From: Fibrobacter sp. UWB2
GTDB lineage: Bacteria > Fibrobacterota > Fibrobacteria > Fibrobacterales > Fibrobacteraceae
DNA length: 64,000 nucleotides
NCBI RefSeq assembly: GCF_002210425.1
Contig: NZ_MWQK01000005.1
Location: 124,001 to 188,000 of the forward strand
Reading direction: 5' to 3'
The notes below the pieces were generated by a model, which saw only the letters and a program-made list of their open reading frames with translations, did not search any database and was not told the DNA's origin. Each line of letters opens with the position of its first letter. The stretch's first letter is position 1. The position numbers and the translations under genes were made by a program. This document shows, in pieces, positions 35,669 through 44,269 of this stretch.

Positions 35669-36667
35669 ATGGACTTTTTCACGAAAATCGATATTCCGGT
35701 TGCCGATTGGCAAATCGACTATAATTCTAAGCTCGCTTTTTTCGGGTCATGCTTTGCAGACAATATTTCGGCGCAGTTTGCATCGCGAAAATTCAACGTT
35801 TTAGCAAATCCGTTCGGAACGGTTTACAATCCGCTTTCGGCGGCGATGCAGATCAAGGCTATTGCGAACGGGAAAAAATTTGGAGGTCCCGAAATTTTTC
35901 AGGACGCACGCGGTCCGTGGCACTGTTGGGATGCGCATAGTTCACTTTCTGCAGCAACACGTGAAGAGTGCATTGCAAAATTGGACGAAGCCACAGCTAA
36001 AGCACATGAGTTTTTGCAGAAAGCCGATACCGTATTTATTACGCTCGGAACTGCGTTTGTGTACTTTTTGAGAGAAAACGGGGTTGCCGTTTCGAATTGC
36101 CATCGGCAAGACCCGAGAATGTTCATCCGCAAAATGATTTCCGTGGACCATGCGGCAGAAGCGCTGAAAAGCATCGTGCATGATTTGCTGAAGTTAAAAA
36201 ATGACCGAATCGGCGAGAATCGCGAATTTCACATTGTCTTTACAGTTTCACCGTTACGGCATTTGAGCGACGGCGCTCACGAAAACACACTTTCAAAAGC
36301 GACATTGCAACTCGCAATAGAAAAGGTCACAAGAGAAATCGTCACAGAGCCCGCGACAACCATCAGTTATTTCCCGAGTTACGAGATTGTGATGGACGAA
36401 CTGCGCGACTACCGCTTTTACGATGACGACATGATTCATTTGTCAAAGACGGCAGAAGGCTACATCTTTGAGCGCATGGCAGAAACGTACTGCAACGAGA
36501 AAACGCGCGAAGATATCCGCAAAGTGGAAAAGTTCATGAAAATGGCAAACCACCGTGTCGTTGACTCGCAATCGCCCGCCTCACGAGAATTCGCACAAAA
36601 GATTATAGCACAAGCCGAAACGCTCGAGAAAGAAATCACTGGGTTACATCTCAATAACGAGAAATAA
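35669..36667 (+). CDS. GSCFA-domain protein
   Basis: The 332-residue protein carries the family signature in KLAFFGSCFADNISAQF, then NPFGTVYNPLSAA. Further on are DTVFITLGTAFVYFLREN and FTVSPLRHLSDGAHEN, with YFPSYEIVMDELRDYRFYDDD then MIHLSK near the end. GSCFA proteins are distant SGNH-hydrolase relatives, mostly of unknown substrate. There is no signal peptide. It is the only plus-strand gene inside the four-module array and has no known tie to it. Confidence 0.85.
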   Translation: MDFFTKIDIPVADWQIDYNSKLAFFGSCFADNISAQFASRKFNVLANPFGTVYNPLSAAMQIKAIANGKKFGGPEIFQDARGPWHCWDAHSSLSAATREECIAKLDEATAKAHEFLQKADTVFITLGTAFVYFLRENGVAVSNCHRQDPRMFIRKMISVDHAAEALKSIVHDLLKLKNDRIGENREFHIVFTVSPLRHLSDGAHENTLSKATLQLAIEKVTREIVTEPATTISYFPSYEIVMDELRDYRFYDDDMIHLSKTAEGYIFERMAETYCNEKTREDIRKVEKFMKMANHRVVDSQSPASREFAQKIIAQAETLEKEITGLHLNNEK

Positions 36668-36668
36668 T

Positions 36669-36698
36669 GGATTCCCTCCCTTACGGTCGAGGATGACG
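36669..36698. repeat. REP-like element (diverged)
   Basis: GGATTCCCTCCCTTACGGTC then GAGGATGACGAG, between the GSCFA gene and the module 4 terminator. Confidence 0.5.
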
Positions 36699-36704
36699 AG
36701 ATGA

Positions 36705-36731
36705 AAAGAAGGCGGGCCGAAGCTCGCCTTC
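36705..36731 (-). terminator. Terminator of module 4
   Basis: On the minus strand GAAGGCGAGC-TTCG-GCCCGCCTTC is followed by TTTTC. It may also end GSCFA transcripts. Confidence 0.8.
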
Positions 36732-36772
36732 CTCTTTCCTCCTAACAGTATTTCCGTTAAGTTTTCATTGGT

Positions 36773-38722
36773 TTAGTTTTTGATGCAGCGGACTGCGAAC
36801 AAGTCAGAGTTAAAAAAGTTGAATCGGACTTTCTTATGGGATGTAGCAGCCAAAAGAGGAGTTTGCTCGCTCTTGCCAACTCGGACAAAACTACCATCTT
36901 GATCCAGAACCGAGGCAAATTCATAGTAACCGTATATTATCATTTTCGGCTCAGGAACTCCCGAACCATAGGATTCCACAACTATTCCTTCAATATCCCC
37001 AAAGCCACTCGCATCAGCGTGCTTTAACAAGACACCTTGACTTGCCATGTTTTCAATCAAGAGATCCCAATCAGCTTTATTGGGGATTCGCCATCCATCT
37101 GGACACACGCCCTGATAAGTTGCAAGTTCCGATTCAGGGATAACACTCGAACTATCAAAATAGATTCCATTTCCATATTTATGGTTGCAATAATCCCACA
37201 ACGTTTCAGCAGTATCTAATTCATAACATTCATCCGCTTCAGTTCTAAAAAGGCAATATTCAATCCTATTACTTTCATCTTCATACGCACGCAAATCAAA
37301 CTCAACCGTCAAGCACCGATCTTCAACAGACTCCGTTTTTAGCATCATGTCCTTACCCAACACACGGTCGTAAACATCGGCATTCAACTTAAGAAAAGAT
37401 TCATCAATATTCATAAACGCAGTCCACTTGTAAAAACGGCCCAGTTTTTCACATGACGGATCGTATTCCCAGCAATTCGTTTTTCCAAGCAAATTCTTTT
37501 TCAAGGTACTATCAACACTTGAAGACACCGTATCCGCAAAATTCAGATTTTCGGCCATCCACGTTTGCGTGACATCACCCCAGTTATACGTAACGGTCTT
37601 ATATGTTTTTCCATCGCGATTGTCCACCATCGTTCCACTTGTGTATGAAGCCTTTTTGGAATCAACCACCCATTTTTTTGACCGGCAGGCGACTGCAAAC
37701 TTGGGCAATTCATAAAATTCACGAATTGCAATAGTATCTACATCGTTTTCACGCAATTCCGTACATTGTCCCAATCCAACCTTATGAGCCAAATAGCCAA
37801 CCTCATATTCGAACAACTTTATTGTATTCAAATAATATTGCTGCATTTCTTCTGACGCAGAGAATCGCGACAAAGGCGCAAAGTAAACTTCTTTATAGAT
37901 CCAGATAAAATCATAACCCAATAATTCATTTTTTATTTCATCTCCACCTCCACGTCCCAAATCGTCAAGTTCAGAAATTTTCAAGTACAATGCCATAACA
38001 TAATTCAATTCTTCATTTTCCAGGTCTTCAAAGCTTCCAAGATCTTCGTAAATGCCTATGTTTTCAAGAATGTCCTGTTCAGCCTTTTTGCTGGCCTCCG
38101 CAAACGACATTCCTTCGGCAAAGTACGCCCGCACTAGCGGGACCTTTTTATTGGACAACGTATTGACGCTTATCTTCTTATACTTTTTCAAGTCAACAAT
38201 AGCGCTCCTCAAAACCGGATATTTTTGCGATCCATATACACTCGCCGCTCCTGTTGAATCAAATTTCGTAGGAAGATAGGTCGTAAAGCCCCACGCACCA
38301 GCACGCTCAAGACAATTATTGGTGATGCAGGAATCAAGCGTTTCAATCAATACATACGGGCTATTCAAGGTAAGGTTTTCGAACGAAAAACGACCATCAT
38401 CATTATCAATCGTATCGACAAACGTACGACCTGTGGCCGCAAGAGATGACGAATTCAGTTCGTAAATAGTCACAACGGTTCCTTTCGCAGCATACAGGGA
38501 ACCTTCATCATTTTGGATATTTGCCGAGCTATTGCCTTCCTTCGCAAGCAACTTGGGATACACATCGCCCACGCGTCCAGACAAGGCATAAACGCCTGTT
38601 TCTTCAACGGTGCCACCGGCAACACCGTTTCCTGAATTTGTTTCCGAGCATGCCGCGAACACAAAGGCGAGCAGCATCGCCATTTTGCAGACAAACTGTC
38701 CGCTAATTTTTGAATAATTCAT
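36773..38722 (-). CDS. Module 4 FISUMP surface lipoprotein
   Basis: The 649-residue copy starts MNYSKISGQFVCKMAMLLAF with lipobox FAAC (cysteine 25), nearly identical to module 2. It contains GVYALSGRVGDVYPKLL, TVVTIYELNSSSLAATGRTF and LNSPYVLIETLDSC, then RAYFAEGMSFAEASKKAEQD. The FISUMP domain has TMVDNRDGKTYKTVTYNWGD, QTWMAENLNFAD, a cysteine-containing insert (RIEYCLFRTEADECYEL), GVCPDGWRIPNKADW and terminal FAVRCIKN. It follows its regulator by 14 bases. Confidence 0.87.
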   Translation of the reverse strand: MNYSKISGQFVCKMAMLLAFVFAACSETNSGNGVAGGTVEETGVYALSGRVGDVYPKLLAKEGNSSANIQNDEGSLYAAKGTVVTIYELNSSSLAATGRTFVDTIDNDDGRFSFENLTLNSPYVLIETLDSCITNNCLERAGAWGFTTYLPTKFDSTGAASVYGSQKYPVLRSAIVDLKKYKKISVNTLSNKKVPLVRAYFAEGMSFAEASKKAEQDILENIGIYEDLGSFEDLENEELNYVMALYLKISELDDLGRGGGDEIKNELLGYDFIWIYKEVYFAPLSRFSASEEMQQYYLNTIKLFEYEVGYLAHKVGLGQCTELRENDVDTIAIREFYELPKFAVACRSKKWVVDSKKASYTSGTMVDNRDGKTYKTVTYNWGDVTQTWMAENLNFADTVSSSVDSTLKKNLLGKTNCWEYDPSCEKLGRFYKWTAFMNIDESFLKLNADVYDRVLGKDMMLKTESVEDRCLTVEFDLRAYEDESNRIEYCLFRTEADECYELDTAETLWDYCNHKYGNGIYFDSSSVIPESELATYQGVCPDGWRIPNKADWDLLIENMASQGVLLKHADASGFGDIEGIVVESYGSGVPEPKMIIYGYYEFASVLDQDGSFVRVGKSEQTPLLAATSHKKVRFNFFNSDLFAVRCIKN

Positions 38723-38736
38723 GGTTTCCTCCTCGT

Positions 38737-39567
38737 TTATTTTTTCAAATCTTGTTTTTGCGTCAGCGGGAAAAGTTGCATATTCAGGCGATAGACTTCG
38801 TCTGTGGCGGCGTTTTTCCGAGCAATGGCGATAACTTTTTTACGGCAATCAGCAATTTCTTGCACGATTTCGTCGTAGCCGTCTTTGGTGATACCAAACG
38901 TGACACCGGAGAAATTTCGTTTATCCTGAGCCACACCCTCGATTGCTTCAAGCGCAAGCTCTCCCATTTGGCGGTGCATTGTACGGACGGCCAACGGAGT
39001 CACTTCCATGCGGCCCGTTGTCAAGGATTTATCAGTTTGTACGTAATTGCCTTCGTCATTTTTTTCAAGGAATCCGCCCTTGACGAGGAAGTTCAGCACA
39101 TCGCTGACTTCGGCGGCGGTAATTTCTGGGCGGCAGGCATGGGCAAGTGCAAGCGGCTTTGCACCAGGCATTGATGGCGCAAGTTCTCGAATGACAGGAT
39201 TTTTCCAACTTTCGAAAAAGCGGAACGAATCGCCTTCCAAGATTTTAGCCTTGTGGGAGTCCGCAATTGCAAGCATTTTGTTGAATGCTGCCTTCTTTTC
39301 GGCATCCGTTTTGGCATGGTCAAACTTGACCATTTCAGTGAAATATTCGCGTTCGTAATCGACCAAGCGCATGGCATCAGCTACGCGGGCTGTCGCCGTT
39401 TCGCTCAAGTTAAAGCGGCCTTCGCTCACGTATTTCAGATAAACACGCGAAGAAAAACCAGCTTCGGTAGCGAACGTCTGCCAGGTAAACGCAGAACTCG
39501 CCTTTTTGTCGGCGTAGTAGTCCGCAATATACTGGCGATAGCTCGTATATTCTAGTATTTCTTTCAT
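38737..39567 (-). CDS. Module 4 TIGR02147-family regulator
   Basis: The 276-residue copy starts MKEILEYTSYRQYIADYYAD after TAAGGAGGAAAA. HTH-like region: FTWQTFATEAGFSSRVYLKY, then VSEGRFNLSETATAR. It differs from the others in the C-terminal half (LNFLVKGGFLEKNDEGNYVQ), fitting an independent signal. It ends with a TAA rather than the TAG-in-ribosome-site junction seen in modules 1-3. Confidence 0.85.
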   Translation of the reverse strand: MKEILEYTSYRQYIADYYADKKASSAFTWQTFATEAGFSSRVYLKYVSEGRFNLSETATARVADAMRLVDYEREYFTEMVKFDHAKTDAEKKAAFNKMLAIADSHKAKILEGDSFRFFESWKNPVIRELAPSMPGAKPLALAHACRPEITAAEVSDVLNFLVKGGFLEKNDEGNYVQTDKSLTTGRMEVTPLAVRTMHRQMGELALEAIEGVAQDKRNFSGVTFGITKDGYDEIVQEIADCRKKVIAIARKNAATDEVYRLNMQLFPLTQKQDLKK

Positions 39568-39655
39568 TTTTCCTCCTTACGACAATCCCTGAATTCTTCA
39601 GGATCCGTAAAAAAAACGAATTGCGGTTCTTTTGTCCGTTTCGTTTCTGAAATCA

Positions 39656-39684
39656 AATATACAACATATTTTTCAAAAACACAA
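39656..39684 (-). promoter_or_regulatory. Module 4 promoter
   Basis: TTGTGT (39679-39684), 17-base spacer, TATATT (39656-39661), preceded by the shared GTAAAACTATTG. Confidence 0.68.
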
Positions 39685-39805
39685 TAGTTTTACAACACAA
39701 AATATTGATTTTTACAAAATTTTTAAAGATTTTATAAAATATTGCAAAATTTTAAGCATTTTCCACAATACAAATGTATTGTAGAAATGATTTATTGATA
39801 TAGAA

Positions 39806-40018
39806 AATGCCGACCCCGGAATAAATCCGGGGTGACAATGTAAAGGGAGATGCCTGCTCGGAGGCGGGCATGACAATACGATGGAATGGCGATCCCGGAA
39901 CGGAGTCCGGGATGACAATGCAAAAGGAGATGCCCGCTTACTTCGACTGCACTCAGCACAGGCTCCGGCGGGCATGACAAGATAACGAGATGCGCGGGTA
40001 TTGCGCCCGCGAGCGAGA
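39806..40018. repeat. Cluster of five REP-like palindromes
   Basis: Five palindromes lie head to tail: GACCCCGG/CCGGGGTGACA, GCCTGCTC/GGCGGGCATGACA, GATCCCGG/CCGGGATGACA, GCCCGC...GGCGGGCATGACA (interrupted by about 25 bases) and a final ATGCGCGGGTATTGCGCCCGC. Spacers such as 'atgcaaaaggagatg' recur. Units differ in length and stem, so this is not a CRISPR array. With the module 4 promoter and AT-rich DNA it fills the 39568-40020 gap; no gene was seen. Confidence 0.75.
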
Positions 40019-40020
40019 TT

Positions 40021-41460
40021 TTACTGTTGTTGGGATTGCGATTCGCGCATGCGGCGGCGAGCACGGGAACCTGGGCGGTTACGGCGATGACGGCGACCGC
40101 CGTTTTGCGGATTCGGGGTGTTGTCAGCCGGAGCATTTTGTACGGTCACATTCTCGCGATTTTCATTGCGATTGTCCTTGCGACCGCGAGGACCGCGATT
40201 ATCCTTATGCGAACCTTGTTTATTGCGAGTTTCCGCAGCGCGGGCCTGAGCTTCTTCGCGCGACATGCGACCGCGAGAATTGCGCATCATGCTTTCGGCA
40301 GTTTCTTTTTGCGGAGGCGGGAGCTTCTCGTAAATGCTCTGATCGCCTTCCGGGATTTTCACACGAGTAAGCTTTTCAATCCCGCGCAAATCGGATTCTT
40401 CGTCCGGAGAGCAGAACGAAATGGCAACGCCTTCCTTGCCCGCACGAGCCGTACGGCCAATGCGATGCACGAACGTTTCATGTTCATTCGGCAAGTCGTA
40501 ATTGAACACATGGCTCACATCATCCACGTCAATGCCACGTGCTGCAATATCTGTAGCCACGAGCACTCGAATTTGTTCACACTTGAAATTTCCGAGAGCT
40601 TCTTGACGGCGGTTCTGGCTTTTGTTTCCGTGAATGGCGGCACACTTGATGCCAGCCTTTTCAAGCACGCGCACAATTTTATCTGCACCATGCTTTGTAC
40701 GACAGAAGACAAGCACCTTTTTCATTTCAGGATGTTCTGCCAAAAGTTCCTTGAGGAGAGCTCCCTTGCGGCGCTTGTCAATGCGATAAAGTTCCTGACG
40801 AATGCGTTCAATCGGAGTGCTCTGCGGAGCAACTTCGACACGCACCGGATTCGGGCGCAAAATCGTCGCTGCAAGTTTCGAAATCTCTTCCGGCATCGTA
40901 GCGCTAAAGAACAAATTCTGTCGGTCTTGCGGGAGCATCGAGACAACCTTGCGGATATCATGGATAAAGCCCATATCGAGCATGCGGTCAGCTTCATCGA
41001 GCACAAAGAATTCAAGTTTCTTGAGCGATACAGCCTTTTGACCAATCAAGTCCAGCAAACGTCCCGGAGTCGCGACAAGCACATCGACACCGCGAATAAG
41101 CTTTTGCTTTTGCGGATTGTCGTTCACGCCACCAAAAATGCACGCCGTCGAAATTGCCGTGAACTGAGCATATTCCTTGAAGCAGTCTTCCACCTGAATC
41201 GCAAGCTCACGCGTCGGCAACAAAATCAAAGCACGGCAAGTTTTGGGAGAACGGAACTTCCCGGAATCCAAAAGTCGCTGCAAAATCGGGAGAGCAAAAG
41301 CAGCCGTCTTACCGGTTCCCGTCTGAGCAATTCCCAAGAGATCCTTGCCTTCGAGAAGGCTCGGGATGGAACGTTCTTGAATCGGGGTCGGGGTTTCGTA
41401 ACCAACAGCGCGGACAGCCCGCTGCAACGGATTTGCCAAAGGAAGTTCTTCAAATTTCAT
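40021..41460 (-). CDS. DEAD-box RNA helicase, RhlE-like
   Basis: The 479-residue protein starts at 41460 (MKFEELPLANPLQRAV). It shows the Q motif (YETPTPIQERSIP), motif I (AQTGTGKTAAF), motif II (VLDEADRMLDMGF), motif III (SATMP) and motif VI (HRIGRTARAG). A basic, Arg/Asn/Gln-rich tail of about 100 residues (for example RRHRRNRPGSRARRRMRES) probably binds RNA. RhlE-type helicases act in ribosome maturation and cold adaptation. Confidence 0.92.
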   Translation of the reverse strand: MKFEELPLANPLQRAVRAVGYETPTPIQERSIPSLLEGKDLLGIAQTGTGKTAAFALPILQRLLDSGKFRSPKTCRALILLPTRELAIQVEDCFKEYAQFTAISTACIFGGVNDNPQKQKLIRGVDVLVATPGRLLDLIGQKAVSLKKLEFFVLDEADRMLDMGFIHDIRKVVSMLPQDRQNLFFSATMPEEISKLAATILRPNPVRVEVAPQSTPIERIRQELYRIDKRRKGALLKELLAEHPEMKKVLVFCRTKHGADKIVRVLEKAGIKCAAIHGNKSQNRRQEALGNFKCEQIRVLVATDIAARGIDVDDVSHVFNYDLPNEHETFVHRIGRTARAGKEGVAISFCSPDEESDLRGIEKLTRVKIPEGDQSIYEKLPPPQKETAESMMRNSRGRMSREEAQARAAETRNKQGSHKDNRGPRGRKDNRNENRENVTVQNAPADNTPNPQNGGRRHRRNRPGSRARRRMRESQSQQQ

Positions 41461-41504
41461 ACTGCGCAAAGATAGAAAAAGAGAGGCTCACGCCTCTCGA
41501 AAAG

Positions 41505-42662
41505 TTAACGCTTACGGCGATTCATTTCGGCATGAGCGGCATAGAACGCTTCTTTATCCTCGTACATGCGCTCATCAACAGCGTTAATAAAGGCATCCGC
41601 ACTTTCGTTCTTCATGTCGAACTTGTGGAAGCCAACAGAAATAAAAAGTTTGTAGGGTTTGTCAGTTTCTTTATTGAATTTATCAAAAGAGTGGCGGATT
41701 CGAGCAAGGCAATTTTCTATTGCAACGTCATCTTGAGTATTCAACAAAATAATAAATTCATCGCCCGCATAGCGAACTACGCTACCTGCGTTACCCACCG
41801 CCGATTTCAGGATTCGGGCCGTTATCACCAACGCATCGTCACCCACCGCATGGCCTAATTCATCGTTGATACGCTTGAACCCATTCAAGTCAATCATGAT
41901 ACCCGTAATGTTCAACTTCGTCCGGTCCGTAAGTTTGTCCAACAGGTAATTCAAATAGGAACGGTTAAAAAGACCTGTCAGTTGGTCATGGTAAATCATC
42001 TCGTTCTGGAGGCTCGCAAGCACGCCCGCAATCGAGACGGCGATACTCGTCGGAATCACAGAAATGCCATAATAAAGCGACTGCACCACGCCACCGATGA
42101 GAATCGGCGCGAGATAAACCCAAATCGGGAAAAACTTGAGAATGCCGCCTTTCGCGCGCGCCTTGATATAAACCACAACGCTATAAACGACAAACAAGTA
42201 ATCTACCACTAAGAAGAAAGCGTACAGATCAGTTCTCGAATAAAGGTTGTTCTCGTCGATAGAAAATACAATCGGCGTAAAGATATTTATCAAGAGCAAA
42301 GTAATGCCAACGGCAACAATTGAGTCGAGCACAATTCTAGAACGGCGCGGGATTCCACCATTCAAATGGAACGAAAGGAATCGCACCCAGAAAAAGCTTG
42401 CAAGCATATTCGCCGCAAAAAGCCACGTACTCGTCGCATAAACGGCAATCTTTGGAACAAGGCCGGGCACGCCCTTCATCGAATAAGAAATCGGATCGGC
42501 TATGCAGCTCGTGAGAGCAAGGAACATCATCAATAGCAAATTCTGGTCCGCACGGCTGCGCGTCTGGAAACGCCATAAATTACAAACAATCATGACAGCA
42601 ATCAGAACTATCCCGATTACGTTTGTAACATAAATGCTTTCTAGATTAAATAACGGCTCCAT
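41505..42662 (-). CDS. Membrane diguanylate cyclase (GGDEF domain)
   Basis: The 385-residue protein has about six to seven N-terminal membrane segments and a C-terminal GGDEF domain with intact catalytic motifs: MIDLNGFKRINDELGHAVGD and the signature RYAGDEF (AGDEF, a tolerated variant). It should make c-di-GMP from GTP. The signal sensed by the membrane part is unknown. It contrasts with the degenerate GGDEF protein at 12615. A perfect palindrome lies 15 bases before the start (42678-42700). Confidence 0.87.
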   Translation of the reverse strand: MEPLFNLESIYVTNVIGIVLIAVMIVCNLWRFQTRSRADQNLLLMMFLALTSCIADPISYSMKGVPGLVPKIAVYATSTWLFAANMLASFFWVRFLSFHLNGGIPRRSRIVLDSIVAVGITLLLINIFTPIVFSIDENNLYSRTDLYAFFLVVDYLFVVYSVVVYIKARAKGGILKFFPIWVYLAPILIGGVVQSLYYGISVIPTSIAVSIAGVLASLQNEMIYHDQLTGLFNRSYLNYLLDKLTDRTKLNITGIMIDLNGFKRINDELGHAVGDDALVITARILKSAVGNAGSVVRYAGDEFIILLNTQDDVAIENCLARIRHSFDKFNKETDKPYKLFISVGFHKFDMKNESADAFINAVDERMYEDKEAFYAAHAEMNRRKR

Positions 42663-42677
42663 ATTTCCAACCTGCTC

Positions 42678-42700
42678 CCTAATTATACATTATAATTAGG
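42678..42700. promoter_or_regulatory. Perfect palindrome before the diguanylate cyclase gene
   Basis: CCTAATTATA-CAT-TATAATTAGG is a 10-bp perfect inverted repeat with a 3-base centre. On the minus strand it contains TATAAT, so a bound repressor would cover a possible -10 box. No T run follows, so it is not a typical terminator. Confidence 0.55.
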
Positions 42701-42767
42701 CAATCTTGGCAATAAGGGTTCCGCAGAAAAACGCTTTTTGCAACAAAAAAAAAGAAGTTTCAAGAAA

Positions 42768-43454
42768 TTATTTAGGACTTTTCTGGCGTCCAAAACTCCC
42801 GATAGGGTATTTCACCACCAAAGTTGCCGCCTTGTTGCCGAGGAACTGGATAACCTCCACCATCGCAATGATGATAACGACCGATTCGATCATTACGTCA
42901 GTACGGAAACGCTGGTAGCCATAACGGATGGCTAGATCACCAAGACCACCCCCGCCGATTGCCCCCGCCATCGCCGAATAGCCAATCAGCGTGATTATAG
43001 TCAAAGTAACACCAGAAATAATCGATGGAAGCGCTTCGGGAATCAACACTTTTCGCACCACCTGACGTTTGGATGCGCCCATGGCAACAGCCGCCTGAAT
43101 GACACCCTTGTCCACCTCGTTCAACGCCGTTTCGGTCAAGCGCGCAATAAAAGGGGCCGCCGCAATGGATAGCGGAATAATCGTTGCCTCAGTTCCAATC
43201 GCCGTACCCAACACCACACGGGAAAGCGGGAACAGCACAATCATCAAAATCACGAACGGGAACGAACGCAGCACATTCACGATACGGCTAATTAATTGAT
43301 ACGGAATAATTTTGGGAGCGATACCGCGCGGGGATGTGACAAATAAGAAAATTCCAAGAGGAAATCCGAGAAGAATCGCGAACAACGTCGAAAAGAAAAC
43401 CATGACGACAGTTTCCCAAGTCGATTGCAAAACCAATTCTGTTATAGGACTCAT
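42768..43454 (-). CDS. metI: Methionine ABC transporter permease MetI
   Basis: The 228-residue protein has five to six membrane segments and the permease motif VAMGASKRQVVRKVLIPEA. GYSAMAGAIGGGGLGDLAIR is typical of MetI. It overlaps metN by 4 bases. With MetN and MetQ it forms an importer for methionine. Confidence 0.9.
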   Translation of the reverse strand: MSPITELVLQSTWETVVMVFFSTLFAILLGFPLGIFLFVTSPRGIAPKIIPYQLISRIVNVLRSFPFVILMIVLFPLSRVVLGTAIGTEATIIPLSIAAAPFIARLTETALNEVDKGVIQAAVAMGASKRQVVRKVLIPEALPSIISGVTLTIITLIGYSAMAGAIGGGGLGDLAIRYGYQRFRTDVMIESVVIIIAMVEVIQFLGNKAATLVVKYPIGSFGRQKSPK

Positions 43455-44260
43455 CTTTTGTTCACCTCGTAACCTTGAGCCTGCAAATAAGCGATAGCGG
43501 AATCCACTGTGATTTCTTCGCGACGGATGTTCGACAAAAATTCACGAGTGATTTCGTGCCTGGGCGAACGGAAAACATCCGACACCGCACCCGTCTCGAT
43601 AACATAACCTTTGTCTACAACAGCGACATATTGGCAAGCATCGCGCACCACTTCCATCTGGTGCGTAATCATCACCACTGTGAGATTCATTCCTGCGTGG
43701 ATTTTCTTAATCAAGTCCAGAATTTCGTGAGTCGTCTGCGGGTCGAGCGCACTCGTCGCTTCGTCGCAAAAAAGAATGTTCGGCCGCGGTGCCAAGGCAC
43801 GTGCAATCGCCACGCGCTGTTTTTGACCGCCCGAAAGTGTTGTAATCGGCGACTTCTCGCGGTCTTCAAGGCCCACAAGCGCAAGCATCTCTTTGACGCG
43901 AGCGTCGATATCGCGGCGGTTCCAACCTGCAAGTTCCAGCGGGAACGCCACATTCTTGCCTGCCGTGCGAGAACTGAACAAATTAAAATTCTGGAAAATC
44001 ATTCCGATTTCGAGCCTACGGCGGTTCAGCTCTTTTTTTGGCAAATGGTCCACACGAACGCCATCGTAATAGACCTCGCCCCTATCGGGAGTTTCTAACA
44101 AACTCGCAAGCCGCAACAGCGAAGATTTGCCAGCCCCGCTCTTGCCGATAATGCCGATGATGGAATTATCAGGAAAATCAAGGGAAACATCCTTGACTGC
44201 CGTGACGCTTGCGCGTTTTGTCGTGTATGTTTTATTGAGATGTTCGAGCCTAAGCTGCAT
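43451..44260 (-). CDS. metN: Methionine ABC transporter ATPase MetN (short form)
   Basis: The 269-residue protein has Walker A (GIIGKSGAGKSSLLR), signature (LSGGQKQRVAIARAL) and Walker B (NILFCDEATSALDP). E. coli MetN is about 343 residues, with a C-terminal NIL domain that binds methionine and shuts down transport. Here the protein ends shortly after SAIAYLQAQGYEVNKR, so that domain appears absent. It is 9 bases after metQ. Confidence 0.9.
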   Translation of the reverse strand: MQLRLEHLNKTYTTKRASVTAVKDVSLDFPDNSIIGIIGKSGAGKSSLLRLASLLETPDRGEVYYDGVRVDHLPKKELNRRRLEIGMIFQNFNLFSSRTAGKNVAFPLELAGWNRRDIDARVKEMLALVGLEDREKSPITTLSGGQKQRVAIARALAPRPNILFCDEATSALDPQTTHEILDLIKKIHAGMNLTVVMITHQMEVVRDACQYVAVVDKGYVIETGAVSDVFRSPRHEITREFLSNIRREEITVDSAIAYLQAQGYEVNKR

Positions 44261-44269
44261 TGACGCAAT

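Noticed and set aside
26604-39684. Four-module array considered as a toxin-antitoxin or phage-defence locus
   Set aside because: The second genes are large secreted lipoproteins with signal peptides, and no nuclease, integrase or toxin motif is present.
39806-40018. Repeat cluster considered as a CRISPR array
   Set aside because: Units are palindromes of unequal length and sequence without regular spacers, and no cas genes are near.
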